A stretch of DNA of 64,000 nucleotides from Gemmataceae bacterium (lineage in GTDB: Bacteria; Planctomycetota; Planctomycetia; Gemmatales; Gemmataceae), in NCBI GenBank assembly GCA_009692005.1, contig SHZZ01000004.1, forward strand, positions 62,001 through 126,000, read 5' to 3'. The translations under genes and the position numbers were made by a program. Below the pieces are notes generated by a model that did not search any database, was not told where the DNA came from, and was given only the letters and a program-made list of their open reading frames with translations. Shown here piece by piece: positions 47,162 through 56,157 of the stretch. Position 1 is the stretch's first letter; each line of letters starts with the position of its first letter.

Positions 47162-50100
47162 ATGCATTCGCGCAAGGTAATGGCGTTGGCCTTTCTATTC
47201 ATCCTGGCACGGGTTTCTCTTGCTGATGATTCCAGGATTTTTAAGCAGAAGCCTGAAGTCATGCCGACTTCCGGTCAGGCTGAAGGAACCGTCAAGGAGA
47301 AACCCAAAGGGGCGGGAATGGACAAAGGCCCAGTTCCCCTGTGGATTTGGGGCAAAGACAATAACACCAACTACCTGTTAACCAAGGAATTTCAAACCAG
47401 CGCGAAAAAAGGCGTTTTGCGCGCCACTTGCGACAACCGCATGGTGGTCCGGGTGAATGGCAAGACCGTTGCGCAAAGCGATGAATGGAAAAGCCCGGTG
47501 GAAACAGATATTTCCCCCCACCTGATTTCTGGGAACAACAAGATTGAAGCGGCGGTGCAAAACGAAGGCGCCCAGGCGGGGTTTTTACTGAAGTTAGTTT
47601 TGACCACCGCGGATGGAAAGTCCACGGCTGTGATTTCCGACCAGACTTGGAAAGCCACGCCAACCCAGGGCAAGCAGGCGGAAAATGTCAAGCGCATTGG
47701 GAAACTGGGGGATGCTCCCTGGGGGGATGTTTTTTCTGGGGCGCCAGGGAACGACCTCGGCAAATTCAATCTTCTCCCAGGCTTTCAGGTCGAGAAACTT
47801 TTCACTGTGCCCAAGGATCAGTTGGGTTCGTGGGTCTGCATTACGGTGGATCCCAAGGGCAGGATTATTGCCAGCGATCAGAATGGCAAAGGCCTGTGCA
47901 GGATCACGCCACCCGCTATCGGTTCCATGGAAGAAACCCGTGTGGAACATTTGCCTGTAAAAATCACCGCGGCACAGGGGTTGCTTTTCGCTTTTGGCAG
48001 CCTTTATGCCAGCGTCAATGGCGGGCCGGGAAGCGGGCTTTACCGCATCCGCGACACCAACGGCGACGACCAATTTGATGAAGTCGTGAAATTGAAAGCT
48101 CTGCAAGGAGGAGGGGAGCATGGCCCTCATGCCTTGCGCCTTTCGCCAGATGGAAAATCGATTCTGGTGATGTGCGGCAACCACACTAAACCGCCGGAGA
48201 ATTTTCAGGCCAGCAGAGTGCCAAAAAACTGGGGCGAGGATCACCTCCTGCCCAGAATGTGGGATGCCAATGGCCACGCTCGCGGCATCATGGCTCCGGG
48301 GGGTTACATCGCACGAACCGACCCCGAGGGGAAAGAATGGGAAATGATCAGCATCGGCTACAGAAACGCCTACGATTTTGGCATTAACACCGTCGGAGAG
48401 CTTTTCGCTTACGACGCCGACATGGAATGGGACATGGGCAGCCCTTGGTACCGGCCCACCCGCGTCAACCATGCGCCCAGCGGCAGCGATCTCGGCTGGC
48501 GCAGCGGCTCGGGCAAGTGGCCCTCTTATTATCTCGACAGCCTGCCCGGCATGGTCGACATCGGCCCGGGTTCCCCGGTGGGGGTGGAGTTTGGCACTGG
48601 CGCTAAGTTTCCCGCCAAATATCAGAAGGCGCTTTTCATTTGCGATTGGACCTTTGGCACCATGTATGCCATCCATATGGAACCCGACGGCAGTTCCTAC
48701 AAGGGGGTCAAGGAGGAATTTGTCTCGCGCACCCCATTGCCCCTTACCGATGCGGCGGTGGGCAAGGACGGCGCCTTGTATTTTTCCAGTGGCGGGCGCG
48801 GCACCCAGTCGGAACTTTTCCGCGTCACTTATATTGGCAAGGACGATACCGCTCCGGTTTCCGCGCAGGAGGACAGTGGCGCCAAGAGCAGACTTTTGCG
48901 AAAGAAGCTCGAGGAGTTTCACCAACCGGGCGAGATCCAGGCCAGCCAGTTGGATTTTATTTGGACCCATTTGGGACACAGCGACCGCTACATTCGCTAT
49001 GCCGCGCGGGTGGCACTTGAGCATCAGCCGGTCGCCTCCTGGCAAGACCGAGTTTTCAAGGAAACCGGAACGGAAACTCTGTTGACTGCCTCGGTGGCGC
49101 TGGCACGCCAAGGGGTTCCTTCCCTGCAGAGCGCTCTGGTGAATTCGCTGAATAAGCTGGAATTCTCCAGCCTTTCCCTGGAGCAACAATTGGAATGGCT
49201 GCGGGTTTATCAGGTTGCTTTTATCCGCATGGGTCAGCCGGGCAAGGCGGATTTAGAGAAAGTCACCCAAAAACTGGATGCCCTTTTTCCCTCGCAGCAC
49301 CACTCCTTGAATCAAGAACTGGTCAACTTGTTGGTCTACTTGCAATCGCCACAGATCGCTCGAAAAGTGACCGCCCTGTTGGTGCAACCATCTCCACCGT
49401 TGGATCAAAAGTCAATTGATGACTTGCTCTCGCGCAACCGCGGCTACGGCCAAACAATTGCCCGCATTCTGGCCAACAGCCCCGACTTGCAAAAACTCCA
49501 CTACCTATTCGCCATGAGAAACCTCAAGAATCATTGGACCCTGGAACACCGCAAGGTTTATTTCACGACGCTGAATGAGATGCGCACGAAGAGCGGCGGC
49601 GCCAGTTACCAGGGTTTTTTGAATCTCATTGAAAAGGATGCCTTTGACAACGCCACCGACGCTGATCGGCTGGCCATTGAGGCCCTGGGTTTGCGCAAGC
49701 CTTTCCAGGTGAAAGCGCTGCCCAAGGCAATTGGCCCGGGCAAGGAATGGAAGTTGGCTGAACTGGTCCAGGCATCGGAAGGAAAATTGAAAGGGCGGAA
49801 TTTCAAAAACGGGGAAAAAATGTTTGCGGCCGCCCGCTGTGTTGTTTGCCATCGTTTCAACGGGGATGGCGGAGCCACGGGACCCGATTTAACCCAGGCC
49901 GCGGGGCGGTTTACACTCAAAGACCTTTGCGAATCGATTGTCGAACCGAACAAGGTGATCTCCGATCAGTACCGCGCCTCGATTATTGAGACGAAAACCG
50001 GCCAGACCATCACTGGCAAAATCGTCAGTGAAAATCAGGAGGCCATAATTGTCGTCACCGACCCGGAGGATTCCACCAAGGTGCGGGAGTTAAAAAAAAC

Positions 50101-50242
50101 CGCCATTGAGCAGGTCATACCCGCTCCTGTTTCTTTAATGCCAGGCAACCTTTTATTGACCTTGAACGACACTGAAGTGTGGGACCTGCTGGCCTATTTG
50201 CTTTCGCGGGGCGATCCGGCCAGCCCCTATTTCAGGAATTAA
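47162..50242 (+). CDS. PVC-type haem-binding dehydrogenase protein with N-terminal beta-sandwich, copy 5
   Basis: This secreted protein of 1,026 residues has a signal peptide (KVMALAFLFILARVSLA), then a domain of about 140 residues with VLRATCDNRMVVRVNGKTVA and ISPHLISGNNKIEAAVQNEG, which looks like a galactose-binding-type beta-sandwich. The propeller follows (RDTNGDDQFDEVVKL, GGEHGPHAL, YDADMEWDMGSPWYRPTRV), then helical repeats and a cytochrome with CVVCH near residue 893. The propeller and cytochrome are strongly similar to the start-less copy at 38760. GGAG lies eight bases before the ATG. It ends seven bases from the convergent membrane-protein gene. Confidence 0.9.
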   Translation: MHSRKVMALAFLFILARVSLADDSRIFKQKPEVMPTSGQAEGTVKEKPKGAGMDKGPVPLWIWGKDNNTNYLLTKEFQTSAKKGVLRATCDNRMVVRVNGKTVAQSDEWKSPVETDISPHLISGNNKIEAAVQNEGAQAGFLLKLVLTTADGKSTAVISDQTWKATPTQGKQAENVKRIGKLGDAPWGDVFSGAPGNDLGKFNLLPGFQVEKLFTVPKDQLGSWVCITVDPKGRIIASDQNGKGLCRITPPAIGSMEETRVEHLPVKITAAQGLLFAFGSLYASVNGGPGSGLYRIRDTNGDDQFDEVVKLKALQGGGEHGPHALRLSPDGKSILVMCGNHTKPPENFQASRVPKNWGEDHLLPRMWDANGHARGIMAPGGYIARTDPEGKEWEMISIGYRNAYDFGINTVGELFAYDADMEWDMGSPWYRPTRVNHAPSGSDLGWRSGSGKWPSYYLDSLPGMVDIGPGSPVGVEFGTGAKFPAKYQKALFICDWTFGTMYAIHMEPDGSSYKGVKEEFVSRTPLPLTDAAVGKDGALYFSSGGRGTQSELFRVTYIGKDDTAPVSAQEDSGAKSRLLRKKLEEFHQPGEIQASQLDFIWTHLGHSDRYIRYAARVALEHQPVASWQDRVFKETGTETLLTASVALARQGVPSLQSALVNSLNKLEFSSLSLEQQLEWLRVYQVAFIRMGQPGKADLEKVTQKLDALFPSQHHSLNQELVNLLVYLQSPQIARKVTALLVQPSPPLDQKSIDDLLSRNRGYGQTIARILANSPDLQKLHYLFAMRNLKNHWTLEHRKVYFTTLNEMRTKSGGASYQGFLNLIEKDAFDNATDADRLAIEALGLRKPFQVKALPKAIGPGKEWKLAELVQASEGKLKGRNFKNGEKMFAAARCVVCHRFNGDGGATGPDLTQAAGRFTLKDLCESIVEPNKVISDQYRASIIETKTGQTITGKIVSENQEAIIVVTDPEDSTKVRELKKTAIEQVIPAPVSLMPGNLLLTLNDTEVWDLLAYLLSRGDPASPYFRN

Positions 50243-50249
50243 ACCAGAG

Positions 50250-51884
50250 TTACTCCGCCGATTTCTTCAGCCTGTAGATTTTGTATAGGGCGCTCTGGTG
50301 GGTTAATTCCGCTTCCGAGCTCAGAATGTCGGAAGTGGCCGGGACCACGCAATGCGTGATGCCAGCCGCCCGTAGCTCACCCAGGATTCCCTCAAAATTC
50401 CCCTCAGCGATCATGGTTTGCCAATCCAGGTTCTTCTTGATTCGCGCGCGCCATTCCAGCACATCGGCGCTGGCATAGGGAATTGATTTGAAATCCACAA
50501 AGATCGGAGCCCCGGTCGATAAGCGGAAACCTTGAAAATCCACCGGGACAATCCGGGCATCGACTTTCTTGGCCGCCAGGGGTTTGAAATCGCTGGAGAG
50601 CGAGCCGCGGGTAGTGCGCTTCAGATCAGGAACGGAAAACGGAATCAGGTACAGGTCGCCCTTGGCTTTATTATGGGAAACCGAGCGCTGGGTGACTTGT
50701 TCCCCTTCATTGGTTTGAAACCCCATTTTTTTGATCTGAAGGGAGCCACCGGCAAATGCCAGCAGCACAATCACCAGCCTGGCCAGTTGGGTTTTATTCA
50801 CCCCTTCAAGTGAATCCCTGCAAGCCAAGATGGCTTTGGAAAAAACAATCATGGTTGCCAGGGGAACCAGAACAGCAGAGATTCTCCAGGGGAATAAAAG
50901 CGCCAGGGTGTGGGAACCAGTCAGCATTTGCAGAATTGTCAGAAGAACGGCAAGGCTAAAGGCCGCGCACAGCAGCCGACCGACTCGGGTCCCCGATGTC
51001 AGAAAGAGGGAAAAAACAACCCAACCGATTTGCAGGCAAGCTACCCAGTCTAGCCACAAACCAGGCAGGCAATGGTGTGGAATCCGAAAGTTAACCAGGA
51101 TATCTTGAGCCGCCTGGGTTTCCTCTCCCATTCCCGGTTTGAAATGAAGCAAGGAGTAAGCCACCGAAGGCGACACCAGGACCAGGGCGGAAATGCCTAA
51201 TTGTATGGCTCTTTTGCATTGGCCTTCCTTGCAAAGGGCGTATTGAAACCCCAGAATCAACAGGGCTCCGGGGAGCAAGTAAGTCGCGTGAAGAATGCCT
51301 GCCAGGCAGACGAAACCCATTCCCAAGTAGACGCGGTCGCGCAGAAACAAGGCAGTTCCCAATAGCAAAAAAACACCAAAGGAGGATGGCTGAAACATGG
51401 CGCCGAGCAAATACTGCCCCGCCACGCCTGCCTGAAAAAACCAGGGGTAATCAAATTCCACCAGGCGGTAAGAGGCCCAACGCAAGGCGGCGGAATGGAA
51501 AATTGCCAACAAGGCAAAGTAAAACAGGATCAGATGCCCTGGCGCCGTTCTTTGAAAATACCGAAAGACCAGGAAACTGCCCAGGAGGTAAACTCCCATC
51601 AGGCCCAGGTAATACAAATGAAAGGCCCATTCATGCAGCAGTTGCGCGGTAAATTGAACCAAGCCGGAAAATAAGGGCGCGGGGTCAAGGGTGTTGGCCA
51701 GCCAGTCGTTGCCGAGAAATCCCACTTTCGCCTGAGCCAACCCGTGCAAAAAGTACTGATTCTGGTTGGAATAATACAGGGGCGCCTGGCAGTAGAGGCC
51801 GGCAAAAAGCAGAGTGGCAAAAAGGAACCGGGCCAACGGCTTGCATAAACCCGCTTCGTTCTTCGGTTGCTGTATTTCGGACAT
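50250..51884 (-). CDS. polytopic membrane protein of unknown function
   Basis: The product of about 544 residues has roughly ten hydrophobic helices spread from residue 15 to 390 and a soluble C-terminal domain. The N-terminal region PLYYSNQNQYFLHGLA followed by NDWLANTLDPAPLFS and the helix pattern resemble planctomycete integral membrane proteins of GT-C-like shape, but I cannot name a family. The ATG at 51884 follows GGAGG by five bases. The reading frame continues upstream to 52748, but that part is antisense to the next gene and is an artefact. It is divergently transcribed from the zinc-ribbon gene. Confidence 0.72.
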   Translation of the reverse strand: MSEIQQPKNEAGLCKPLARFLFATLLFAGLYCQAPLYYSNQNQYFLHGLAQAKVGFLGNDWLANTLDPAPLFSGLVQFTAQLLHEWAFHLYYLGLMGVYLLGSFLVFRYFQRTAPGHLILFYFALLAIFHSAALRWASYRLVEFDYPWFFQAGVAGQYLLGAMFQPSSFGVFLLLGTALFLRDRVYLGMGFVCLAGILHATYLLPGALLILGFQYALCKEGQCKRAIQLGISALVLVSPSVAYSLLHFKPGMGEETQAAQDILVNFRIPHHCLPGLWLDWVACLQIGWVVFSLFLTSGTRVGRLLCAAFSLAVLLTILQMLTGSHTLALLFPWRISAVLVPLATMIVFSKAILACRDSLEGVNKTQLARLVIVLLAFAGGSLQIKKMGFQTNEGEQVTQRSVSHNKAKGDLYLIPFSVPDLKRTTRGSLSSDFKPLAAKKVDARIVPVDFQGFRLSTGAPIFVDFKSIPYASADVLEWRARIKKNLDWQTMIAEGNFEGILGELRAAGITHCVVPATSDILSSEAELTHQSALYKIYRLKKSAE

Positions 51885-51996
51885 TCGCTCCTCCATCCGC
51901 CTGGCTAAAGGCCAGCATAATAGCCCGGCCGTAAGGAGAAAATAATGAAAATGTTTCCGGGGTGGGTTTTTCGAGGCCGGGGAAAGGTGTATTTGT

Positions 51997-52025
51997 TTGA
52001 TGCCCCAGTGGATTTGGGTTAATAT
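51997..52025 (+). promoter_or_regulatory. candidate promoter of the zinc-ribbon protein gene
   Basis: TTGATG and TAATAT are separated by 17 bases, about 80 bases before the ATG at 52105. Partial match to consensus. Confidence 0.35.
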
Positions 52026-52104
52026 TCCTGAAAGAAACTGCCTGGTTTCCCGCCCCTGTTTCCAGGAATAATGAACATCCCTATTTTTTTCAGGGGAAAT
52101 TCCC

Positions 52105-53823
52105 ATGTCACAACCATCTGATGGCTTTCGCGTGAAATGCAAATGCAGCGCGATTTTGAAAGTAAAGACCGCCGGAATCGTAATCGCCTGCCCCAAGTGC
52201 GGTAATAAGATGAAAGTCCCGGCGGCGGGAAGCGCTGCCGGGCCTGCCTCGCAGACCACGGCCAAAGTGCCCGCTAAATCGTTAGCCCAGGTGAAAAAAC
52301 CTGGCACCGTTCCCAATGTCGCGGATGACACCGATTCCACCGAGGGGATTTCCAAATCGACCCGTAAAGCCCCCGCGAAGAAAGGAGGGAGCAAGAAACT
52401 CATCCTCATCGTTTCCTCTGCGGTGGTCTTGATTGCGGCCTTGGCAGGGGGGGCTTTCTTCTTCCTTACCGGCGATTCCTCCAAGTCGGCCAACAACAAG
52501 CCATTAGCCCAAAACACCAAGGATGGCGAGAACAAAAACAATCCAAAGGATGCCAAGGAAGAAACCAAGCAACCGAAGGATGACACCGGGGCCAAGGGCG
52601 CCCCCATGGGAAAAGGAGACGGAAAAGGCAAGGAGGAAGCCAAAGGCAAGGAAGAAACTAAAGGCAGTGAGGAAACCAAGGGGCCCAGTTCTGGATCGGG
52701 TGCAATAGGCAAATATCTTCTCCCGGAATTTTTTGCCGCGGTCACCATTCAGCCAGGAAAGATTTTGAAAAATCCCTTATTGGCAAAGTACATCCCCCCA
52801 GGGGCGCTGGAAGAAGCTGGAAAAGATTTAGGTATCGGCCCTGAGGATGTGGACAAAGTTTATGTTCTTTTGGATTTTTCCGTCCTGCAGGGCGCCGCCT
52901 TTGGGCCTCCGCCTGGCGGACTTGAACCCAAGGGCAAGGGGGGTTTTCCGGATAAAAGCAATCAAAAAGAAAAAGGGTTGCCTAAAGACAAGAATGAATT
53001 TAAGGACAAAGACGATCCCCTGGGCAAAGGAGAAAAAGGAAAAGGCGGGTCGCCTTTCGGCAAGGGCCCTCCTGGTTTTCCAGGCGGACCTGGGCTTTCC
53101 CCTGCCGCAGGGTTGGCCAGCGGCGCACAGGGCATGGTGATTTTAGTCACCACCAAGAAACCAATTCCCGTAGCTAACTTGGAAAAACTGGCCCCTCCTG
53201 AAATAGTAACCAAGGCCGATCACAAGGGGAAAGCAATCTATGTGGCGAAGGAACTCCCCGGGGCGCCCCCCATTCCAGGCGCCTCCTATGCCTTGGCATT
53301 TCCCGAACCCAACCTTGTCTTGGGAGGAAGTGAAAAACTGGTCAGGAAAATCCTGGACGGCGGGATGGGCAACCCGGCCCTGGCTGCACGCCTTGAAAAG
53401 GCGGGAGGCGCAGAGGTTCAACTGCTGGTAGTTTTTGAAAAAATTCGGCCAACGCTGGGGCTTTTGGCAGCCATAACCGCCAACGATGTCCCACCTGAGT
53501 TCAAGGATGTCCCCAAACTTTTGGCCAGCCTTGACACTTTGTCCCTCGATGCCGATTTGTCGGGCAAGGATCTTCTGAAATTGGAAATCGGCATGACCGA
53601 CGCTGAATCGGTTAAAACCTTGGAAGGCCTTGTGAAAATGGGCTTGGACGCAGGCTTGAACCAATTGAAGGAAATGAAGCCTCTTCTTGAGGGGTTTGTT
53701 CCTCCCGAAGGAAAACCTTTTGCCCTCCCTTTGCTCAAGCAGCTTGAAAAAGGCCTGGATGTCAAGGTGATGGACAAGACCTTGACCATAACCTTGCCCC
53801 GGCCGGAGAAATTTGGCGAATAG
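52105..53823 (+). CDS. zinc-ribbon, single-pass membrane protein with low-complexity linkers
   Basis: This 572-residue protein starts with a zinc-ribbon-like module (CKCSAILKVK, then CPKCGNKMKVP, residues 13-40) and has one membrane helix near residues 97-120 (LILIVSSAVVLIAALAGGAFFFL). It continues into a Lys/Glu/Gly-rich segment with repeated KGKEE/KGSEE units (near 130-200). The external part carries two copies of a folded stretch separated by a second Gly/Lys/Pro-rich linker, ending VKVMDKTLTITLP. The N-terminal ribbon is common in planctomycete membrane proteins and would face the cytoplasm. No enzymatic motif is visible. A strong terminator follows. Confidence 0.8.
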   Translation: MSQPSDGFRVKCKCSAILKVKTAGIVIACPKCGNKMKVPAAGSAAGPASQTTAKVPAKSLAQVKKPGTVPNVADDTDSTEGISKSTRKAPAKKGGSKKLILIVSSAVVLIAALAGGAFFFLTGDSSKSANNKPLAQNTKDGENKNNPKDAKEETKQPKDDTGAKGAPMGKGDGKGKEEAKGKEETKGSEETKGPSSGSGAIGKYLLPEFFAAVTIQPGKILKNPLLAKYIPPGALEEAGKDLGIGPEDVDKVYVLLDFSVLQGAAFGPPPGGLEPKGKGGFPDKSNQKEKGLPKDKNEFKDKDDPLGKGEKGKGGSPFGKGPPGFPGGPGLSPAAGLASGAQGMVILVTTKKPIPVANLEKLAPPEIVTKADHKGKAIYVAKELPGAPPIPGASYALAFPEPNLVLGGSEKLVRKILDGGMGNPALAARLEKAGGAEVQLLVVFEKIRPTLGLLAAITANDVPPEFKDVPKLLASLDTLSLDADLSGKDLLKLEIGMTDAESVKTLEGLVKMGLDAGLNQLKEMKPLLEGFVPPEGKPFALPLLKQLEKGLDVKVMDKTLTITLPRPEKFGE

Positions 53824-53851
53824 CCTCAACCGTCCTCTGGATTTTCCTTAC

Positions 53852-53879
53852 GGCCTGCCCTTTGGGTGGGCCGTTTTTT
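53852..53879 (+). terminator. Rho-independent terminator of the zinc-ribbon gene
   Basis: GGCCTGCCC pairs with GGGTGGGCC (nine pairs, two of them G-T) around a TTT loop and is followed by G and six T. It begins 29 bases after the stop codon. Confidence 0.85.
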
Positions 53880-54010
53880 ATGAAGGTAGCAGACTGCCTG
53901 GGATATGGACCCAAATGCTGTTCACTCGATCATGCGTCCCAGCCAAGTGATACCTTGGGTTTAGATTGAACCAAGGTCTCAATGAAGCTGTGACAAGGAT
54001 GTTGCTTGCT

Positions 54011-54105
54011 GCCCGTGGACGCCACGGGCCTGAAAGATGGGTCCCTCAGAACATCCCCGAGAACGCCAGGCTCCAGCCTGGCAGATTGATTGGCCCCAAG
54101 GGGCC
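54011..54105. repeat. cluster of three perfect inverted repeats (REP-like)
   Basis: Three hairpins stand in tandem: GCCCGTGG-ACG-CCACGGGC (54011-54029), GCCAGGCT-CC-AGCCTGGC (54065-54082) and GGCCCC-AA-GGGGCC (54092-54105). They lie in a 409-base stretch (53824-54232) between convergent genes. The middle one resembles repetitive extragenic palindromes known from planctomycetes and other phyla. No transposase gene is near. Apart from the terminator and these hairpins I see no gene in this stretch; a 99-codon minus-strand frame over it has no ribosome-binding site or family resemblance. Confidence 0.6.
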
Positions 54106-54232
54106 TTGCACGGTGTGGCGGACCCCTTCCAATTTTCCCTCCCCGGGAAACATGCGCCGAAGCAATTGCATCAATCCGCAGGCGGTAAAACACAACTGTT
54201 CCAGGTTCCCCAAGAAACGGCCCGGCCATGCG

Positions 54233-55282
54233 TCATGGCCTACCGTTGGCGATGGCTCCTTGGCAGCCGGAACCGCTGCCCGCCGTGCAACCGTAACAAT
54301 GCTGCCCGGTGACGATTTGCCTTCTTTCCAGAGTTTCCCGCATAAATTCGGATATGTGCCGGGACTGGTCCGGCGCCAGAGGCAAGTCCAGCATCTGATT
54401 GAAATCACAATCGTAAAGCGCCCCATCCCAACCGACCGATAAGGTGTTCCTGCACATCAGCCCCTTTACCGTGGCGGGATTGTAATTCTCAACCAGCTTT
54501 TGCATATATTCCTGGTGCTGGCCCTTCTCGATCAATCCCGAAAGAAACCGGCTGATAGGCATATTCGTGATGGTGATGAGCTTGTTGAATACAACCCCGT
54601 AACGCCCCCAAAGGGCTTCGCGATAATCCTCCTCCAGTTTTTCCTGGCGAGGGGGCAACGAATTTGAAGTAGGGTTGAAAACCAGGGTCAGATTCAGAGG
54701 GGAACTTTCCTGGCCGTAACCCAGTTCATTCAGAATGCGCAGGGCCTGGATCGATTTTTGAAAAACCCCATTGCCCCGCTGGAGGTCGGTGTTCTCTTCC
54801 AGATAGCACGGTAGCGAGGCGGTTATTTCCACCTGATGGCGGGCAAGAAACTGGGGCAAGTCCTGAAAACCCGGGGAAAGTAATATGGTCAGATTCGAGC
54901 GGTCGATAATTCTTTTTCCCAGGTTGGCTGCCTGTTCCACGGCCCAGCGGAAGTGCGGGTTCATTTCCGGCGCCCCACCGGTCAGATCCAACACAGGTAT
55001 TTGAGCTTCGCACAAAACATCCAGACAAAGCCGCAGGGTGTTCATCGACATGATTTCCCGGCGGTCTGGCCCGGCATCAACATGGCAATGAGCGCAGGTC
55101 TGATTGCACAGCTTTCCCAGGTTGACCTGAAGGATTTCGATTTTCCCGGCGCGCAGGGGCCATTGCCCAGTGGCGGTCAAGGTGTCGCGGAAATGCGGCA
55201 AGCCGAGAGATTCAATCTCCCACCGTTGCGATTCGGGCCGGGCCAGTTTGCTGCCGCTTCGTACCAGCGTCAATCCCGCCAT
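54233..55282 (-). CDS. arsS: ArsS-type (arsenosugar biosynthesis-like) radical SAM protein
   Basis: This radical SAM enzyme of 349 residues has the cluster motif CNQTCAHCHVDAGP near residue 60. It also has LDLTGGAPEMNPHFRW, LSVGWDGALYDCDFNQMLDL and a C-terminal HCYGCTAGSGSGCQGAIA, the two latter being hallmarks of the ArsS/DUF3641 group. ArsS in cyanobacteria and others makes the ribosyl-arsenic bond of arsenosugars; many homologues stand apart from arsenic genes and may act on other substrates. The ATG at 55282 follows GGGAG by seven bases; the longer frame would overlap DUF1080. No arsM is seen in the window. Confidence 0.88.
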   Translation of the reverse strand: MAGLTLVRSGSKLARPESQRWEIESLGLPHFRDTLTATGQWPLRAGKIEILQVNLGKLCNQTCAHCHVDAGPDRREIMSMNTLRLCLDVLCEAQIPVLDLTGGAPEMNPHFRWAVEQAANLGKRIIDRSNLTILLSPGFQDLPQFLARHQVEITASLPCYLEENTDLQRGNGVFQKSIQALRILNELGYGQESSPLNLTLVFNPTSNSLPPRQEKLEEDYREALWGRYGVVFNKLITITNMPISRFLSGLIEKGQHQEYMQKLVENYNPATVKGLMCRNTLSVGWDGALYDCDFNQMLDLPLAPDQSRHISEFMRETLERRQIVTGQHCYGCTAGSGSGCQGAIANGRP

Positions 55283-55304
55283 TCGAGTCTCCCGGCTTGG
55301 GTTT

Positions 55305-55949
55305 CTAATCCAGTTCCTGAATGGTGATCTTCCGGTAGTGGGCTTCCGCCTTGTTACCCCCGTGAATTTGCAATCCGATTTGGCCCTTTCTGTCGATGCC
55401 GTCCTCTTTTTCAGTGTAATCCACCGTCTGCTTTCCATTGACGAAAAGCTGAATGCGCGGGCCCTGGCAGCGGATTTCAAACTGATTCCACTCACCCACC
55501 TTTTCAATTTCCTTGAGGAGTTTGGAGTCTGAAGCAACCAGGAATTTTTTCCTGCGCGATTCGTCGTAAAGGCTCCCGGTGAGCGAGTCGCCATTCTTAA
55601 AGGCCCCGATATCCGCCTGGTAACCGTACATTTCATTCGGAGGATTGTCGATGCGTTTGCTGCGCACCTGGATGCCGGCGTTGGGGTCCCCTTCCTTGCA
55701 GACCAGTTTGAATTCGAGTTTTAGGATGAAGTTTTCAAAGAGTTTTGCAAAAGTGAGGAATTCATTACGCGGATTGCCGCTGAAATGCCCGCCAGTTATG
55801 GCGCCCTCAGCAACCCGCCAGACTTTTTCATTCCCATCCCAGCCCTTGAGGGTTTTGCCGTCGAATAAGCTCTGGGGTTCACCCGAGATCGCCTGGGGGA
55901 GGGAGAGGAAAAAGCCAGCCAACAAGGCAAACGAGAAATGCAATCGCAT
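55305..55949 (-). CDS. DUF1080 (3-keto-disaccharide hydrolase-type) secreted protein
   Basis: This 214-residue protein has a signal peptide (MRLHFSFALLAGFFLSLPQAISG) and a complete DUF1080 domain. Motifs are SLFDGKTLKGWDGNEKVW, VAEGAITGG, NAGIQVRSKR, MYGYQADIG, GSLYDESRR, WNQFEIRCQGPRIQLFVNG and GQIGLQIHGG. Homologues hydrolyse 3-keto-glycosides. GGGAGG precedes the ATG by five bases. The ArsS gene follows 22 bases after the stop and is probably co-transcribed, although there is no obvious functional link. It differs from the DUF1080 domain at 37972, so the two are diverged paralogues. Confidence 0.9.
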   Translation of the reverse strand: MRLHFSFALLAGFFLSLPQAISGEPQSLFDGKTLKGWDGNEKVWRVAEGAITGGHFSGNPRNEFLTFAKLFENFILKLEFKLVCKEGDPNAGIQVRSKRIDNPPNEMYGYQADIGAFKNGDSLTGSLYDESRRKKFLVASDSKLLKEIEKVGEWNQFEIRCQGPRIQLFVNGKQTVDYTEKEDGIDRKGQIGLQIHGGNKAEAHYRKITIQELD

Positions 55950-56157
55950 GGAATCCTCCCAGTGTGGCCGTGTCCTTCAGTCATTAACTAAACGGGAAAA
56001 GGGCTCCTGTCAACTTTTTTCCCGGCAGGATTCCGGGCGGATTTCCCTCGAAAGGAACCGCCATTTATGATAAAAGGAGTGTTCTGAGATTGAGTGTTGG
56101 CCTAAACCAGCCGATGTTTTGAATAGTTTGATCCCCGCCTAAACGAGAAAACCAATT

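Noticed and set aside
47594-49189. 531-codon minus-strand frame inside the PVC gene
   Set aside because: Antisense shadow of a recognisable multidomain gene; no ribosome-binding site or domain seen.
51885-52748. N-terminal extension of about 285 residues for the membrane protein at 50250-51884
   Set aside because: It is antisense to the zinc-ribbon gene, has low-complexity composition mirrored from that gene, and a strong ribosome-binding site lies before the ATG at 51884.
53930-54229. 99-codon minus-strand frame over the hairpin cluster
   Set aside because: Created by the GC-rich palindromes; no ribosome-binding site and no family resemblance.
55283-55636. N-terminal extension of the ArsS gene
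   Set aside because: Overlaps the DUF1080 gene in another frame and reads as a Ser/Arg-rich shadow; GGGAG precedes the ATG at 55282.
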